The notes under the pieces are model-generated. The model ran no database searches. It saw only the letters and a program-made list of their open reading frames with translations, and was not told where the DNA came from. Source: Paludibacterium denitrificans (GTDB lineage Bacteria > Pseudomonadota > Gammaproteobacteria > Burkholderiales > Chromobacteriaceae). Taken from it: a DNA stretch of 64,000 nt. The position numbers and the translations under genes are program-made. This document shows, piece after piece, positions 31,502 through 41,794 of this stretch. Every line of letters starts with the position of its first letter. Within the stretch, counting starts at the first letter, position 1. Location of the stretch: positions 1,612,001-1,676,000 of the forward strand of contig NZ_WLYX01000001.1 of assembly GCF_009707705.1 (NCBI RefSeq). The letters run 5' to 3'.

Positions 31502-32269
31502 ATGACTCTGGCTAAACGCATCATCCCTTGTCTCGACGTGACCGCCGGTCGCGTGGTGAAAGGCGTCAACTTTGTCGGCCTGCGCGATGCCGGTGACCCG
31601 GTGGAAATTGCCCGGCGTTACAACGAGCAGGGCGCCGATGAGCTGACTTTTCTCGACATCACCGCCAGTTCCGACGCGCGCGACATCATCTTGCACGTGA
31701 TCGAATCGGTGGCCGAGCAGGTATTCATCCCGCTGACGGTGGGTGGCGGCGTGCGCAAGGTGGAGGATATTCGCCGTCTGCTGAATGCCGGGGCCGACAA
31801 GGTCAGCATCAATACGGCGGCCGTGACCAATCCTGATCTGGTCAAGGAAGCGGCCGACAAGTTTGGCAGCCAGTGCATTGTCGTCGCGGTGGACGCCAAG
31901 GCGGTCACGCCGGAAAACGATCGCTGGGAAGTGTTCACCCACGGCGGGCGTAACCGCACCGGCATTGATGCCGTCGAGTGGGCGCAGAAGATGCAGGAGC
32001 TGGGGGCGGGTGAGATCCTGCTGACCAGCATGGACCGTGATGGCACCAAGATCGGCTTCAACCTGCCGCTCACCCGTGCCGTTTCCGAAGCCGTTGGCAT
32101 TCCGGTGATCGCCTCTGGTGGTGTTGGCAACCTGCAGCACTTGGTGGACGGGGTCAAGGAAGGCAAGGCCGATGCCGTGCTGGCGGCCAGTATTTTCCAC
32201 TTTGGTGAATACACGGTGCGTCAGGCCAAAGAAGCCATGCGCGACGCCGGTATCGAAGTACGCTTGTAA
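31502..32269 (+). CDS. hisF: imidazole glycerol phosphate synthase cyclase subunit
   Basis: 255 aa barrel: [65 protein letters not shown] with the catalytic Asp residues at both barrel strands. Intact. Partner of HisH. Confidence 0.97.
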   Translation: MTLAKRIIPCLDVTAGRVVKGVNFVGLRDAGDPVEIARRYNEQGADELTFLDITASSDARDIILHVIESVAEQVFIPLTVGGGVRKVEDIRRLLNAGADKVSINTAAVTNPDLVKEAADKFGSQCIVVAVDAKAVTPENDRWEVFTHGGRNRTGIDAVEWAQKMQELGAGEILLTSMDRDGTKIGFNLPLTRAVSEAVGIPVIASGGVGNLQHLVDGVKEGKADAVLAASIFHFGEYTVRQAKEAMRDAGIEVRL

Positions 32270-32318
32270 CGGTTGATTGCGCCGTGTCGGCGGCGTGGCG
32301 ATGACCAGGGATGGATGA

Positions 32319-32709
32319 ATGAATTGGCTTGATGAAGTGAAATGGGATAGCCTTAAGCTTGGTTCCGGCCATTGCGCAGGACGCCAGCAGCGGCCGCGTG
32401 TTGATGGTGGCCTGGATGGATCGCGAGGCGCTGGAAAAAACCGCTGAAACCGGTTTTGCCCATTATTTTTCCCGTTCACGCGGGCGCCAGTGGCAAAAAG
32501 GCGAAGAATCCGGCCATGTGCAAAAGGTCTCGGAGCTGCGCCCTGGACTGCGACGGCGACGTGATCGTCATGCAGATCGAACAAGTGGGCGGCATTGCCT
32601 GTCATACCGGACGGGAGAGCTGCTTTTATCGTAGTTACTGGAACAAGGCCAGTGGCGTACTGTGGATGCTGTACTCAAGGACCCGTCCGACATTTACCAC
32701 ACACATTGA
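32319..32709 (+). CDS. hisI: phosphoribosyl-AMP cyclohydrolase
   Basis: About 130 aa. [45 protein letters not shown] and the Zn/Mg-binding [14 protein letters not shown] and [10 protein letters not shown]. Breaks: CCTTAAGC for GCCGGC at 32350-32358, CCCTGG for CCTGG at 32541, and a lost C in CCTGG at 32638. Repair ends the protein at [17 protein letters not shown] single-domain HisI with a separate hisE, as usual in Betaproteobacteria. Confidence 0.9.
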
Positions 32710-32854
32710 ATTGAGAACCGTCAACGCAGGAGTGGGGAAGCACGTTAAAATGGCCACCGGTATGCATGGCCCGTGCTATGGTGCCACCATCGGCGGCTGA
32801 CGCCTGCTGTAATTGCCCTATATTTCAGTGGCTTGACGGCCAGAAGGATTAATC

Positions 32855-33181
32855 ATGACACCTGATGTGCTCAAAACTCTTGCCGATACGCTGGAAGCCC
32901 GACGTGAGGCCAGCCCGCATTCGTCTTATGTGGCGTCGCTGTTTCACAAGGGTGAAGATGCCATTCTGAAAAAAGTGGCTGAAGAAGCCGCTGAAACCAT
33001 CATGGCCTCCAAGGACAAGGACAAACTGCATCTGGTGCGGGAAACCGCCGACTTGTGGTTCCACTCGATGGTTCTGCTGGCGTTCCATGGCCTGCGTCCG
33101 GAAGACGTGATCATGGAGCTGCACCGCCGTGAGGGCATTTCCGGTATCGATGAAAAAGCCTCCCGTCCGACTGCGGACTGA
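32855..33181 (+). CDS. hisE: phosphoribosyl-ATP pyrophosphatase
   Basis: 108 aa all-helical MazG-like protein: [38 protein letters not shown] (metal-binding ExxE) and [16 protein letters not shown]. Second step of histidine synthesis. Intact. Followed 19 bp later by the HIT protein gene. Confidence 0.95.
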   Translation: MTPDVLKTLADTLEARREASPHSSYVASLFHKGEDAILKKVAEEAAETIMASKDKDKLHLVRETADLWFHSMVLLAFHGLRPEDVIMELHRREGISGIDEKASRPTAD

Positions 33182-33200
33182 TCTACGGGACGTACTAAAG

Positions 33201-33527
33201 ATGAGTGATTGCATTTTTTGCAAGATCGCCGCGGGCGAAATTCCGGCCAACAAGGTGTACGAAGACGAGCACGTGTTTGCTTTTCACGACATTCGGCCAA
33301 TCGCCCCGGTACATTTCCTGATCATTCCCAAGCAGCACGTCGAGTCGCTGGCGCACTGCGGCCCGCAAGACGAAGCCATGCTGGGCAAGATCATGGGACT
33401 GGTCCCGCGTTTGGCCAAGGAACAGGGCTTGGGGCACGGTTTCAAGACCGGCATCAACACCGGCAAGGGCGGCGGTCAGGAAGTGTTCCACCTGCACGTC
33501 CATGTCTTCGGCCATCAGGCCGATTGA
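33201..33527 (+). CDS. hinT: HIT-family purine nucleoside phosphoramidase
   Basis: About 108 aa: MSDCIFCKIAAGEIPANKVYED, FHDIRPIAPVHFLIIPK and the histidine triad in VFHLHVHVFG. HinT hydrolyses adenosine 5'-phosphoramidates. Start at MSDCIFC; in-frame upstream codons lie inside hisE. Intact. The hisE-hinT-tatA order is common in Neisseriales and relatives. Confidence 0.94.
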   Translation: MSDCIFCKIAAGEIPANKVYEDEHVFAFHDIRPIAPVHFLIIPKQHVESLAHCGPQDEAMLGKIMGLVPRLAKEQGLGHGFKTGINTGKGGGQEVFHLHVHVFGHQAD

Positions 33528-33578
33528 CCGATTCGCGGGCCATGGTGCCCATGAACGTATCAAGCAAAGGAAGTTAGC

Positions 33579-33785
33579 ATGGGTTCTTTCAGCATCTGGC
33601 ATTGGCTGATTGTTCTGGTGGTGGTGGCCATGATCTTTGGCACCAAGAAGCTGCGTAACATCGGTGAAGATCTGGGTAGCGCGGTCAAAGGCTTCAAGGA
33701 CGGCATGAAGGGTGAAACCGAAAAGCCGCAAGACAAGCCAGCGGAAAACGGTCGCATCATCGACGTCGATCACGACAAGAAATAA
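33579..33785 (+). CDS. tatA: Sec-independent protein translocase TatA
   Basis: 68 aa: one N-terminal membrane helix ([20 protein letters not shown]), the [21 protein letters not shown] amphipathic region, and a charged tail. Forms the pore-like assembly of the twin-arginine pathway. Preceded by AAAGGAAG. Intact; first of tatABC. Confidence 0.96.
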   Translation: MGSFSIWHWLIVLVVVAMIFGTKKLRNIGEDLGSAVKGFKDGMKGETEKPQDKPAENGRIIDVDHDKK

Positions 33786-33800
33786 GCCACAGGTTACCGC

Positions 33801-34283
33801 GTGTTTGAAATCAGCTTTGGCGAATTGCTCCTGATCGGTGTCGTGGCGCTGGTCGTGCTGGGGCCGGAACGTCTGCCGACGGTGGCCCGTACGTTAGGCG
33901 CTCTGGTGGGGCGCGCGCAGCGCTTTGTCGCCAGCGTCAAGGCCGACATCAGCCAGCAAGCCAATCTGCAAGGGCTGGAGTCGTTGCGTAGCGATATTCA
34001 GGAGGTGGCAACCAGTTTCAAGACCCAGCTGGAAGGCGAAGTACACGAAGTGCGCGAGGCCATGGTGCAAAATGCCATGACGACAGCGCCAGCCACCAGC
34101 CCGACCGCAGAAGCTGCTGTGGCAGCACCTCAGCCCGAGCCGTTGCCTGAGGCGGTGGATGTTGCCATCGCTGGCGACACGTTGGCCGAAACGCCTGCGC
34201 CGGGCAAAGACGACAATCAGCTGGATCTGTTTGATTCCCCGGCATCCACTGCCACAACGCCTCCGGTTCCTCCCCGCGCATGA
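33801..34283 (+). CDS. tatB: Sec-independent protein translocase TatB
   Basis: GTG start, 160 aa. MFEISFGELLLIGVVALVVLGPERLP is the TatB signature (Glu in the helix, GPERLP hinge), followed by an amphipathic helix and a variable acidic tail rich in A, P and E. Overlaps tatC by 4 bp. Works with TatC in recognising RR signal peptides. Confidence 0.95.
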   Translation: MFEISFGELLLIGVVALVVLGPERLPTVARTLGALVGRAQRFVASVKADISQQANLQGLESLRSDIQEVATSFKTQLEGEVHEVREAMVQNAMTTAPATSPTAEAAVAAPQPEPLPEAVDVAIAGDTLAETPAPGKDDNQLDLFDSPASTATTPPVPPRA

Positions 34284-35010
34284 ATGAACAACCCTTGCTG
34301 GAGCACCTGATCGAGTTGCGTACCCGGCTGGTGCGCGCCCGGCGGGCATGATCATTGTGTTCCTCGCCCTGTTCCACTGGTCGGGCGATATTTATCATTT
34401 GCTTGCCAAACCGCTGCTGGATGCCCTCCCCAAGGGCACCAACATGATTGCCACCGATGTTACCGCGCCGTTTTTTGTGCCGGTCAAGGTGACGATGCTG
34501 GTGGCGTTCCTGATTTCCTTACCCAATAGCCTGTATCAAATCTGGGCGTTTGTTGCTCCCGGCCTGTATCAGCATGAAAAAAGGCTGATCTTGCCGCTGG
34601 TGGTGTCCAGCGTGCTGTTGTTCATCACCGGCATGGCCTTTGCCTATTTTCTGGTGTTTCCAGTGGTGTTTGGTTTCATGTCGGCGGTGACGCCGTCTGG
34701 CGTCAGCATGATGACCGATATCGACAAATACCTGTCGTTTGTCCTCGGCATGTTTGTCGCCTTTGGCATGACCTTCGAGGTACCGGTGGTGGTGATCTTG
34801 CTGGTGCGCATGGGCGTGGTTTCCATCGAAAAACTGCGTCAGGCGCGGCCGTATGTGATTGTCGGTTCCTTTGTAGTGGCTGCCATCGTGACGCCGCCCG
34901 ATGTGTTGTCGCAAATCATGCTGGCCGTGCCGCTCTGGCTGTTGTACGAGTGCGGCGTTTTCACGGCGGCCTTGCTTGGCCGTTCAGCATCACGAATTGA
35001 GTCTAAATGA
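34280..35010 (+). CDS. tatC: Sec-independent protein translocase TatC
   Basis: About 244 aa: MNEQPLLEHLIELRTRLVRA is the canonical N-terminus with the Glu residues that bind the RR motif; six membrane helices follow, with FEVPVVVILLVRMGVVS and RPYVIVGSFVVAAIVTPPDVLSQ. The only break is at 34339-34342, where CCTGG (A-L-A) reads CCGG. Overlaps the next gene by 4 bp. Confidence 0.95.
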
Positions 35011-35351
35011 GTCGAAAACTGTTTCATTACGGTGCCGTTGCCAGCCTGATTGCCCTGATTCTGCTGACCTTGCTGTGGGAGCTATGGCTGGCGCCGCTGC
35101 GGCCGGGTGGTTCCCTGATGGCGCTCAAGGCGGTGGTGTTGTTGGCGCCGTTGATGGGTATCCTCAAGGAGCGTGTTTACACCTATCAATGGTCCAGCAT
35201 GTTCATTTTGGCGTTCTTCATGGAAGGCGTGATGCGGACTTGGGCCGACCATGGTCTGTCGCACTGGTTGGCGGCGGGCGAAATCGCGCTGACGACCTTG
35301 TTCTTTGTCTGCGTGTTGGGATTTGTTCGTTCGTTCCGTCAGGCCGCCTGA
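35007..35351 (+). CDS. DUF2069 membrane protein
   Basis: 114 aa with about four membrane helices (VASLIALILLTLLWELWLAP, KAVVLLAPLMGILKERVYTYQW, MFILAFFMEGVMRTW, ALTTLFFVCVLGF). DUF2069 is widespread in Proteobacteria with unknown function. Translationally coupled to tatC. Intact. Confidence 0.82.
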   Translation: MSRKLFHYGAVASLIALILLTLLWELWLAPLRPGGSLMALKAVVLLAPLMGILKERVYTYQWSSMFILAFFMEGVMRTWADHGLSHWLAAGEIALTTLFFVCVLGFVRSFRQAA

Positions 35352-35364
35352 TTCTCGTAGCCAT

Positions 35365-35392
35365 GAAAAAACCCGCCAATGGCGGGTTTTTT
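35365..35392. terminator. bidirectional intrinsic terminator
   Basis: A6CCCGCC, AAT, GGCGGGT6; lies between the convergent tat/DUF2069 operon and the chemoreceptor gene, with A and T tracts on both sides. Confidence 0.88.
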
Positions 35393-35410
35393 GTTGTCTG
35401 GCTGTGACGT

Positions 35411-37043
35411 TCAGGTGCGGAAACGATTCAGGCTGTTATCCAGTTCCGATGACAGTTGTTTCAACTGTTGCACCAGCTCGCCGGTTTGCTGGATGGCCGA
35501 ATGGGTATCAACACTCATCTGGCTGATACGTTCCATGTTTTGGGCGACGCCATGGCTGGACTGGTTTTGTTGCTGCATGGCCTGTGCCATATCCACCACC
35601 TTGGCCATTGAGTGGCGTGACAGTTCGCTAAGTGCCCGCAAGGCCTCGGCTACCTGTTGCGTGCTGTGTACGCCAGTGTCTATGCGGCCATTGGCTTGTT
35701 GCATGCTCTGATACGCTTGCTGGGTTTCATCCTGTACATCCTGAATGCGCGAGGCGATTTCTGTCGTGGCCTTGCTGGTCCGTTCGGCCAACTTACGCAC
35801 CTCATCGGCTACCACGGCAAACCCACGCCCTGCTTCTCCGGCGCGAGCGGCTTCAATGGCGGCATTGAGCGCCAGCAGATTGGTCTGGTCAGCGATATCG
35901 TGGATCACCTTGACGATGTCGCCAATTTCACTGGAGCGCTGGTTCAGTTGGCCGATAGCCTGCGAGGTTTCTGCCAGGCTGGCGGCAATTTGCTGGATTT
36001 CGCCAGCGGCCTTACCGGCCAGCTCGGCACCATGGGTTGCATCCTGCATCGCATCGCGCACTTGGCTTTCCACGTTCTGGGCGGTGTCTGCCATGGTGTG
36101 CAGACTGCTGCTCATGTCCTGAATGGCGTGTGTGCTGGTGGCGGCTGCTTGTGCCTGCTGCTCCGCCGCGGTGGCCACCTGACCGTTAAGGCGGGTGAGC
36201 TGGTCGGTGGCTTGTACCAGACGGGCTGAATGGCCATGCGATTCGTGCACCAGCGAGCGCACGGTATCCACCAGCGTGGCAAGTGAATGACCCATGCTGC
36301 CCAGCTCATTGCGGCCATAGTCGGGGATCGACAACGTCAGGTCGCGGGTTTCGGCCAACCTCTGGCTGGTGGCCCGCATGTTGGAGAGCGGTGCCTGGAT
36401 GGAACGGGTGATCCAGCTTGCCAGTGCCAGGCTGGCCAGTAGTGCCAGAATGCCACTGAGCCACAGCTCGTGTTCAACCTGGCTCGAGGCCTCATCGATC
36501 TGCGTTTGCAGATGTTGAATGGCCTGATTGCCCGCCTTGAGCAGATCCTTGAGCACGGTTTCCATGTGATGCACGTGCTCCTTGTAACTATTCAAGGCCG
36601 TATTGGCCTCGGCGGTAGAGGTAATCCGGCCGCTTTCCACTTGCGACGATACGGCATTAAAGCCAGCGCTGTAGCGTGCCAGCAGCAATTTCAGCTCGGT
36701 CATTTGCTGGTTAAGCAGTGCCCGTCAGAGTATGTTGCTGTGCCTCGTCCAGTGCCTGTTGTGCCTGCGTCAGGGTGTGCTGCCATTTGCGCAGATACTC
36801 CGCGCGTTTATCCGGGCTGGCGATGTTGATGAAATAGTCTTTTTCGTAACGGCGCAGATTGCTGACGTGGGTTTGCAGCTCGACGGTATGGCTGAAGAAC
36901 GCCAGATCCTGCGACACCACTCTGGTGACGCGCTGATCAATATGGTTAAGCCCGAACTGGGCAATACCGCCGGTAATGGCCAAGGCGGCGATGATCAGGG
37001 CGAAGCCGAGGGTGATTCGTGCCGCGATCGAGAGGTTACGCAT
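35411..37043 (-). CDS. transmembrane methyl-accepting chemotaxis protein
   Basis: About 543 aa. N-terminal membrane anchor ([19 protein letters not shown]), a long helical periplasmic sensor of HBM/4HB type ([22 protein letters not shown]), second membrane helix ([17 protein letters not shown]), HAMP ([19 protein letters not shown]), and an MCP domain with the tip [41 protein letters not shown]. The frame breaks at 36709-36716, where GCTTAACC (minus strand) replaces GCCGGCC. Ligand unknown; no C-terminal CheR pentapeptide. Confidence 0.92.
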
Positions 37044-37103
37044 GATGGGGTCCGTGGTAGGTGACCGCGATATTTAAATACGGTCTTTATAATTGAAGCG
37101 AAA

Positions 37104-37901
37104 TTATCGACCAGTCAGCTGCAATGCTTCAAGAGTGTTACAGTATGTCGCGTGACAAATTACGTCCAATGGCAGCTGCCGCCAGTCAGCCAATAACTGG
37201 GCAAATCGCCGCAGATTGGCCGGTTCATTCGGTTGTTGCTGTGCCCGGCTTAGCCGGATGTCCGGCGCGTCGGTTTCCAGCACGATGCTGGTGAGCGGCA
37301 AGTTGACGGCCAACTGTTGCAGGCGGGTGGAGCCACGGTAAGTCATCGCCCCGCCAAAGCCCAGTTTGAAGCCCAGCTTGATAAAGGCATCGGCTTGTTG
37401 ACGACTGCCATTGAACGCGTGGGCAATGCCGCCCGACACCGGAATCTGGCGCAGGTATTTGAGAATACGGTCCTGAGCGCGGCGCACGTGCAGCAGTACC
37501 GGCAGATCGTAGCGGCGCGCCAGTTTCAGTTGTTCCACAAACAGGGCCTCCTGCCGCACCGGATCCAGCTCCGGCAGATAGAAATCGAGACCAATCTCGC
37601 CAACCGCCACCGGCGCGTGTTCGGCCAACCTGTGTTCCAGTTCGGCTAGATGATCATCCAGATGGTATTCAATATAGATGGGGTGCAGGCCAAACGCCAG
37701 CCAGCAACCGTAGCGTTCACGCATCTGCAAGGTGCTGGCAAAGTTGCTTTGCGCTACCGCCGGGACCACGATCTGGCCGATACCGGCCGCCTGTGCGCGT
37801 GCCACTACGGCATCGCGCTCGCCATCAAATTCAGCGGCGTCCAGATGGCAGTGCGAGTCGATCAGGCTCGGCACCTCCAACCGGCTGGCAAATGCTGTCA
37901 T
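37104..37901 (-). CDS. tatD: TatD-family metal-dependent DNase
   Basis: About 265 aa amidohydrolase-fold nuclease: LIDSHCHLDAAEF (HxH), VGEIGLDFYLP (metal Glu), LPVLLHVRRAQDRILKYL, GIAHAFNGS, ETDAPDI (metal Asp). Start chosen at MTAFASRLEVPSLIDSH because it overlaps the upstream gene's stop (ATGA). Near 37248-37254 a GCTTAGC coincides with a likely CCTGG error nearby; together they keep the frame and distort only a few residues (probably DILAGRAQQQ). Confidence 0.88.
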   Translation of the reverse strand: MTAFASRLEVPSLIDSHCHLDAAEFDGERDAVVARAQAAGIGQIVVPAVAQSNFASTLQMRERYGCWLAFGLHPIYIEYHLDDHLAELEHRLAEHAPVAVGEIGLDFYLPELDPVRQEALFVEQLKLARRYDLPVLLHVRRAQDRILKYLRQIPVSGGIAHAFNGSRQQADAFIKLGFKLGFGGAMTYRGSTRLQQLAVNLPLTSIVLETDAPDIRLSRAQQQPNEPANLRRFAQLLADWRQLPLDVICHATYCNTLEALQLTGR

Positions 37902-38586
37902 GGCATTTGCCACGTTACCCCCAGCAGGGTCTGCCAACCTGCCTGATGGGAGCCATGGGTTTCCGCTGCCCAGCGGCTGCGCCCGCATCCAGCGACCATT
38001 CACGATTCAGCGGGTGCGACGCGACCAGCATCAGGTTTGCCTGTTCCAGTTGCCAATGCGAGTTGGCCACCTCATGCCCCAGACTGTAGCGCCGTTGCGT
38101 ATCGGCCTCGCTTGCCCAGCCCAGCAGTTCGATTTTCTGGCCATGCCACGTGGTTAGCGGCCACTCCAGATTCAGCACCATCATTTTGCCGGGAGCCGTA
38201 TTGCCAACGCGCTTTGCCAGACCTACCGAAAGCGAGCCGTTGTTGGGCAGGTCCACGCCGTAGCGCGCCAGCGCCATGTTGTGCGACGAACTGCTGCCCA
38301 AGCTCCAGATCGGTTCATTGGCCAGGCTAAGCGAAACCCAGCCTGCCGGAGCCGGGATGGCCCAACCGGCTTCACCATCCTGCAGGAAAAAGCTGCCAAT
38401 AGCCGTATCGTGGCGGGCATCGATTGAGGCCTGCAGGCGCGAAGAGGCACCCGAGGCAGTTTGCCGGGTCATCACATCAACGCTGGCCGACAGGCTGGAT
38501 TCTGCTCCGGCGTGGGCCGACAGCAACGCGCCCAGCATCAGCAGCATTGCCTGTCGACTTGGCAGCAAACTCAGGTACGGCTTCAC
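37898..38586 (-). CDS. exported protein of unknown function
   Basis: Signal peptide MKPYLSLLPSRQAMLLMLGALLSAHAGA, then about 205 residues of alternating polar/hydrophobic sequence (SSLSASVDVMTRQTASG, RYGVDLPNNGSLSVGLAKRV, KMMVLNLEWPLTT, QKIELLGWASEADTQRRYSLGH) like an outer-membrane or periplasmic beta-structured protein. As read it ends at 37915. A single lost G near 37972 would give the more typical ending AGWQTLLGVTWQMP and a stop overlapping the tatD start, which I prefer. No family recognised. Confidence 0.65.
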
Positions 38587-38670
38587 GGCAACTCCCGGTG
38601 TGGATGTGTCGCTGCATTGTTATCCCGCCGCGAGCCAAGAGCAAGCGCTGCGACGGTAAGTGGTGGTAAT

Positions 38671-38701
38671 AAAAATCCCGCGCCTATTACGGGCGCGGGA
38701 G
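38671..38701 (-). terminator. terminator of the minor-pilin operon
   Basis: CCCGCGCC, 7-nt loop, GGGCGCGGG followed on the minus strand by ATTTTTATT; about 75 bp after pilX-like stop codon. Confidence 0.75.
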
Positions 38702-38772
38702 GGTGGATGAGAACAAGTTTGCGCAACCAAATATCAAAGCATTATCAGAGTTAAACCCAGCTAATACTCGGC

Positions 38773-40258
38773 TTATAAATATTTGGCAAACTTTAATGAG
38801 AAAACAGTGGTTGGTACGGTACCAGCTCCAGCCGTAGCATTAGCCGAGAATATTTTGATATTACCGTTCATCTCTGTCACGACATTCGGATTGGTTACCA
38901 CCAAATCGCCGGTAATGGAAATGGCGCCATTACCTGTTACCTTGCCGGATGGCGAGCCCGTGCCTCCTCGCGCAGTATTAGCAATAATATTCCCATAATA
39001 GCTGGTGGGGGTGACTGTGTTGCCAGTCGTTTTGTTCCCGTTAATTGTCATGTTCCCGCCGCTATAGAAAAGAATATTGCCAATTGATGAGTTCTGTACG
39101 GTTGTAGAATTTGGGAAGCAGCTTTGTTGTTGCAGATATAGCAGATAAGTCAAATACCAGTAATTATAGGTATTGCCATACGAGGTACAAGCGGCACTAA
39201 CCTGCGTGCTGGGTGGCTGGCTGCATAACTGATTCGGAATATTTACGCCAGTGCGATTACACGTTAAGTCCAGAGATTTTGTCGGCGGCAAGGGTGTGGG
39301 TGTTTGCGGCGTCGCTGTCGAGTAACGGTAGTACTCAAAATTTGGCGCATAGTAAGTATTTGGCGTGGTCGAATTATTGCCATCATCAGTAACCATTGTC
39401 CCCGTAGCGATGACGGTGTTGACGAAGTTTGCGCCAAATTGCTTGATAATGACATTGCCGTCGAAATAGAGTACGCTTAACAGGCGGTGTTCCGGTAATT
39501 GTCCAAGTGCCAATATTATTGGTTGTATCGTAGCTGTAGGTATACCAATTGCTGGCCGGGCAGGTATTGCTGCTCAGGAGTTGGGCACTGCAGGCACTAC
39601 TATAGGTGCCACTGGTATTGGCAGAGGTAAAAATGTAGTTGGCCAGTGGTTTCAGTGTTACCGGTTCCGGATAAGAGAAATCGCTAATGCCATAAAACTG
39701 GATGATGGCCGATACATTAGGATTACTTTCCAGTGACGAGATGGTATCGCCACCACTACCAACACCAATACTCACGGCAGTGGTTGCCGTGAGGGTGGCA
39801 TTGCCTTGCATGTTCAATCCACCGGCAAAGATGGTTCCCGGCAGGGCAGTGGTTCCTAATGCACCTGAGAAAACCGTTCTGACGGTGCTTTTTGCATTGC
39901 CACTTTGGCCTGTTACATCAAAGCAATAGTTTCCTGCCGGACACGATGTTGTCTTGTTAATGGTGATTCCATTAATTGATGACAAGGTAATGGAGTTGAT
40001 GGCGCTGATTGTTGGTTCCGGGCTGCCTTGCAAGAATTTGCTCAAGGCTTGCACTCCTGTCCACGCTTTTATTTCAGCTTGGGTTTGGGCGTGAGACGTC
40101 ATCTGGGCATCTTGTGCACCACGAATGTAGTGCATAACCCCCATGGTAATGGCGGTGAGCGATAGCCCGGTGAGCAAAACGATCAACAGCGTGGCAAAAC
40201 CCTGTTGCTGACGGAATGAAGTGGTGGCTGGCCAAAACCGGATGCGTGGTGTTGTCAT
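38773..40258 (-). CDS. pilX: PilX-like type IV pilus assembly protein
   Basis: About 495 aa after repair. The N-terminus QQQGFATLLIVLLTGLSLTAITMGVMHY resembles the PilX prepilin-like segment with a hydrophobic helix and a short leader. The body is rich in T, N, S and G, with repeats such as GGLNMQGNATLTAT and GNGAISITGDLVV, suggesting a beta-rich extracellular domain. The frame breaks at 39475-39481 (GTTAAGC on the minus strand for GCCGGC in TPPAGVLYFDGNV). Last gene of a five-gene minor-pilin operon; longer than typical PilX proteins. Confidence 0.8.
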
Positions 40259-40273
40259 GATGTCCGGCCTTTA

Positions 40274-40924
40274 CTAATGGAAGTTGACCAAGCAGGTGGT
40301 GGAGCGCACTACCTGATTCCCGGCATAACCCGTGGTGTTCAGCGTCACGGTATAGCCACCAGACGCATACGTTGCGCCACTGGCCGTAATGCCAAAAGGC
40401 GTACAGTTTTGCTGGCTGACGGCGATAGTGGTGCTGGCCGCCGTTGGGGCACTGGGAATGGTGGGCGAGGGGGCGCTAATCAATACCGCCTGCGATGCCG
40501 AACCAGAAGATGGCAATGCTGGCGGCGATGAGCAGCTATAGCCGCCCGAGGCGGTACTACCGTAATAAAACAGCAGATTGGCTCCGCTGGCAGTCAGAGC
40601 CTGACAGTGTGTGTTATCGCCATAGTTCCAGATCACACCTTGCAAATTGGTGCCCGAGGCCAGTGTTGAAACCACGCCGGTAGAGCTGATGGTCCGGGCG
40701 GAGGCATTGCCATAGCCAGCGCCTTGCAAGAAGCGATCGGCTGTCAGCAAGCCCACGGCAATCTGGCCATCGATATTGGCGCCCAGTTTGCTTTCGGCCG
40801 TGGTTTTGGCGGTGCTTTTGTATACCGATAACATCGCCATGACCGTGATCAGCGCCAAGACCATGCCAACCATCAGCTCAATGATGGATAGCCCGCGTTG
40901 CTGGTGGTAGCTAGGAGTTTTCAT
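40274..40924 (-). CDS. pilW: PilW-like minor pilin
   Basis: 216 aa. Prepilin leader MKTPSYHQQRG / LSIIELMVGMVLALITVMAML with G-1 and E+5, as required by PilD, then a PilW-type body (KLGANIDGQIAVGLLTADRFLQGAGYG). Probably initiates or tips type IV pili. Intact. Overlaps pilV by 4 bp. Confidence 0.88.
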   Translation of the reverse strand: MKTPSYHQQRGLSIIELMVGMVLALITVMAMLSVYKSTAKTTAESKLGANIDGQIAVGLLTADRFLQGAGYGNASARTISSTGVVSTLASGTNLQGVIWNYGDNTHCQALTASGANLLFYYGSTASGGYSCSSPPALPSSGSASQAVLISAPSPTIPSAPTAASTTIAVSQQNCTPFGITASGATYASGGYTVTLNTTGYAGNQVVRSTTCLVNFH

Positions 40925-41352
40925 TGTTGTGACGAGTCAATCTTGATTTGGCCACCAAACAACTGGTTGGCGGTGTTATCCCCTGAGACCGTGCTGACAC
41001 TGGGAACGCTCACGGTCACTGATCCAGACGCAATTGTCGTACCGGACGCGCTTTGTGCCGTCAGCGTTGCGGCACTGGCTTGCAACACGCATGGCGTACT
41101 GACCGTGGATGAGGCAATACTGATGTTGGCCGAAGCCGCACAGGTGGTCGTTTGCAGGTTGAAGCGCATCTGACCAACCGCCGGGTTCTGGCTATTCATG
41201 TAACGCTGGGCGACGGAAGCACGTCCGGATACGTAAGCCAACCCGATGCCCAGAATCGCCATGATGATGAGCGTGATCAGGGCTTCCAGCAGGCTCATGC
41301 CCTGTTGATGCTGTAAGGTTGGCCGAACGCTAATGCAAGGTGCCGGATGCAT
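40921..41352 (-). CDS. pilV: PilV-like minor pilin
   Basis: 143 aa. Prepilin motif HQQG / MSLLEALITLIIMAILGIGLAYVSG with Glu at +5. Mature body short, rich in A, S, T and V. A GTTGGCCGAA copy straddles the gene start. Overlaps the upstream fimT-like gene by 23 bp. Intact. Confidence 0.85.
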   Translation of the reverse strand: MHPAPCISVRPTLQHQQGMSLLEALITLIIMAILGIGLAYVSGRASVAQRYMNSQNPAVGQMRFNLQTTTCAASANISIASSTVSTPCVLQASAATLTAQSASGTTIASGSVTVSVPSVSTVSGDNTANQLFGGQIKIDSSQQ

Positions 41353-41794
41353 TGGTGCCTCCGTTGGCGGAAACGGTATAAGAAAGACTGCTGGTGCTCA
41401 TGCCATTGTTGTCCAAGTTCAATTGCGATGTGCTTGGGCAGGTGCTGGCGGCAGGCGTGCAAAGGCTGGTATCCGTCGCTGCATTGCCCGACCAGATCGG
41501 GGTAGTGCTGGGGGTCGTACAATTGGCCGCGCCCTGATATACCTTGAGCGTGTTGCCGTTGGTAATGCATAAGGTGGCCGCGGTTGTCGGTGCCGTGACG
41601 CCAGCCGGATTACGCAGTGCCAAGGCTCGCGTTCGCTCATAGGCCTGCAATAGCTGGCTTTCGGCCTGTGCGATGTGGGCATTTGCCACCCACGCCCGGC
41701 CCAATGGGGCGCCAACCAGCAACAGCAACGCCATGATGGCCAGCGTGACCATCATTTCGATCAGCGTAAAGCCTGCCTTCGGTCGTTTTACCAT
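41330..41794 (-). CDS. fimT: GspH/FimT-family pseudopilin
   Basis: About 154 aa: MVKRPKAG / FTLIEMMVTLAIMALLLLVGAPLGRAW is a canonical prepilin N-terminus, followed by the GspH helix (AQAESQLLQAYERTRALALRN). FimT-like proteins can bind DNA during transformation in some bacteria, which fits the uptake-sequence-like repeats in this genome; that link is inference. Overlaps the upstream pilE-like gene by 7 bp. Intact. Confidence 0.86.
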   Translation of the reverse strand: MVKRPKAGFTLIEMMVTLAIMALLLLVGAPLGRAWVANAHIAQAESQLLQAYERTRALALRNPAGVTAPTTAATLCITNGNTLKVYQGAANCTTPSTTPIWSGNAATDTSLCTPAASTCPSTSQLNLDNNGMSTSSLSYTVSANGGTNASGTLH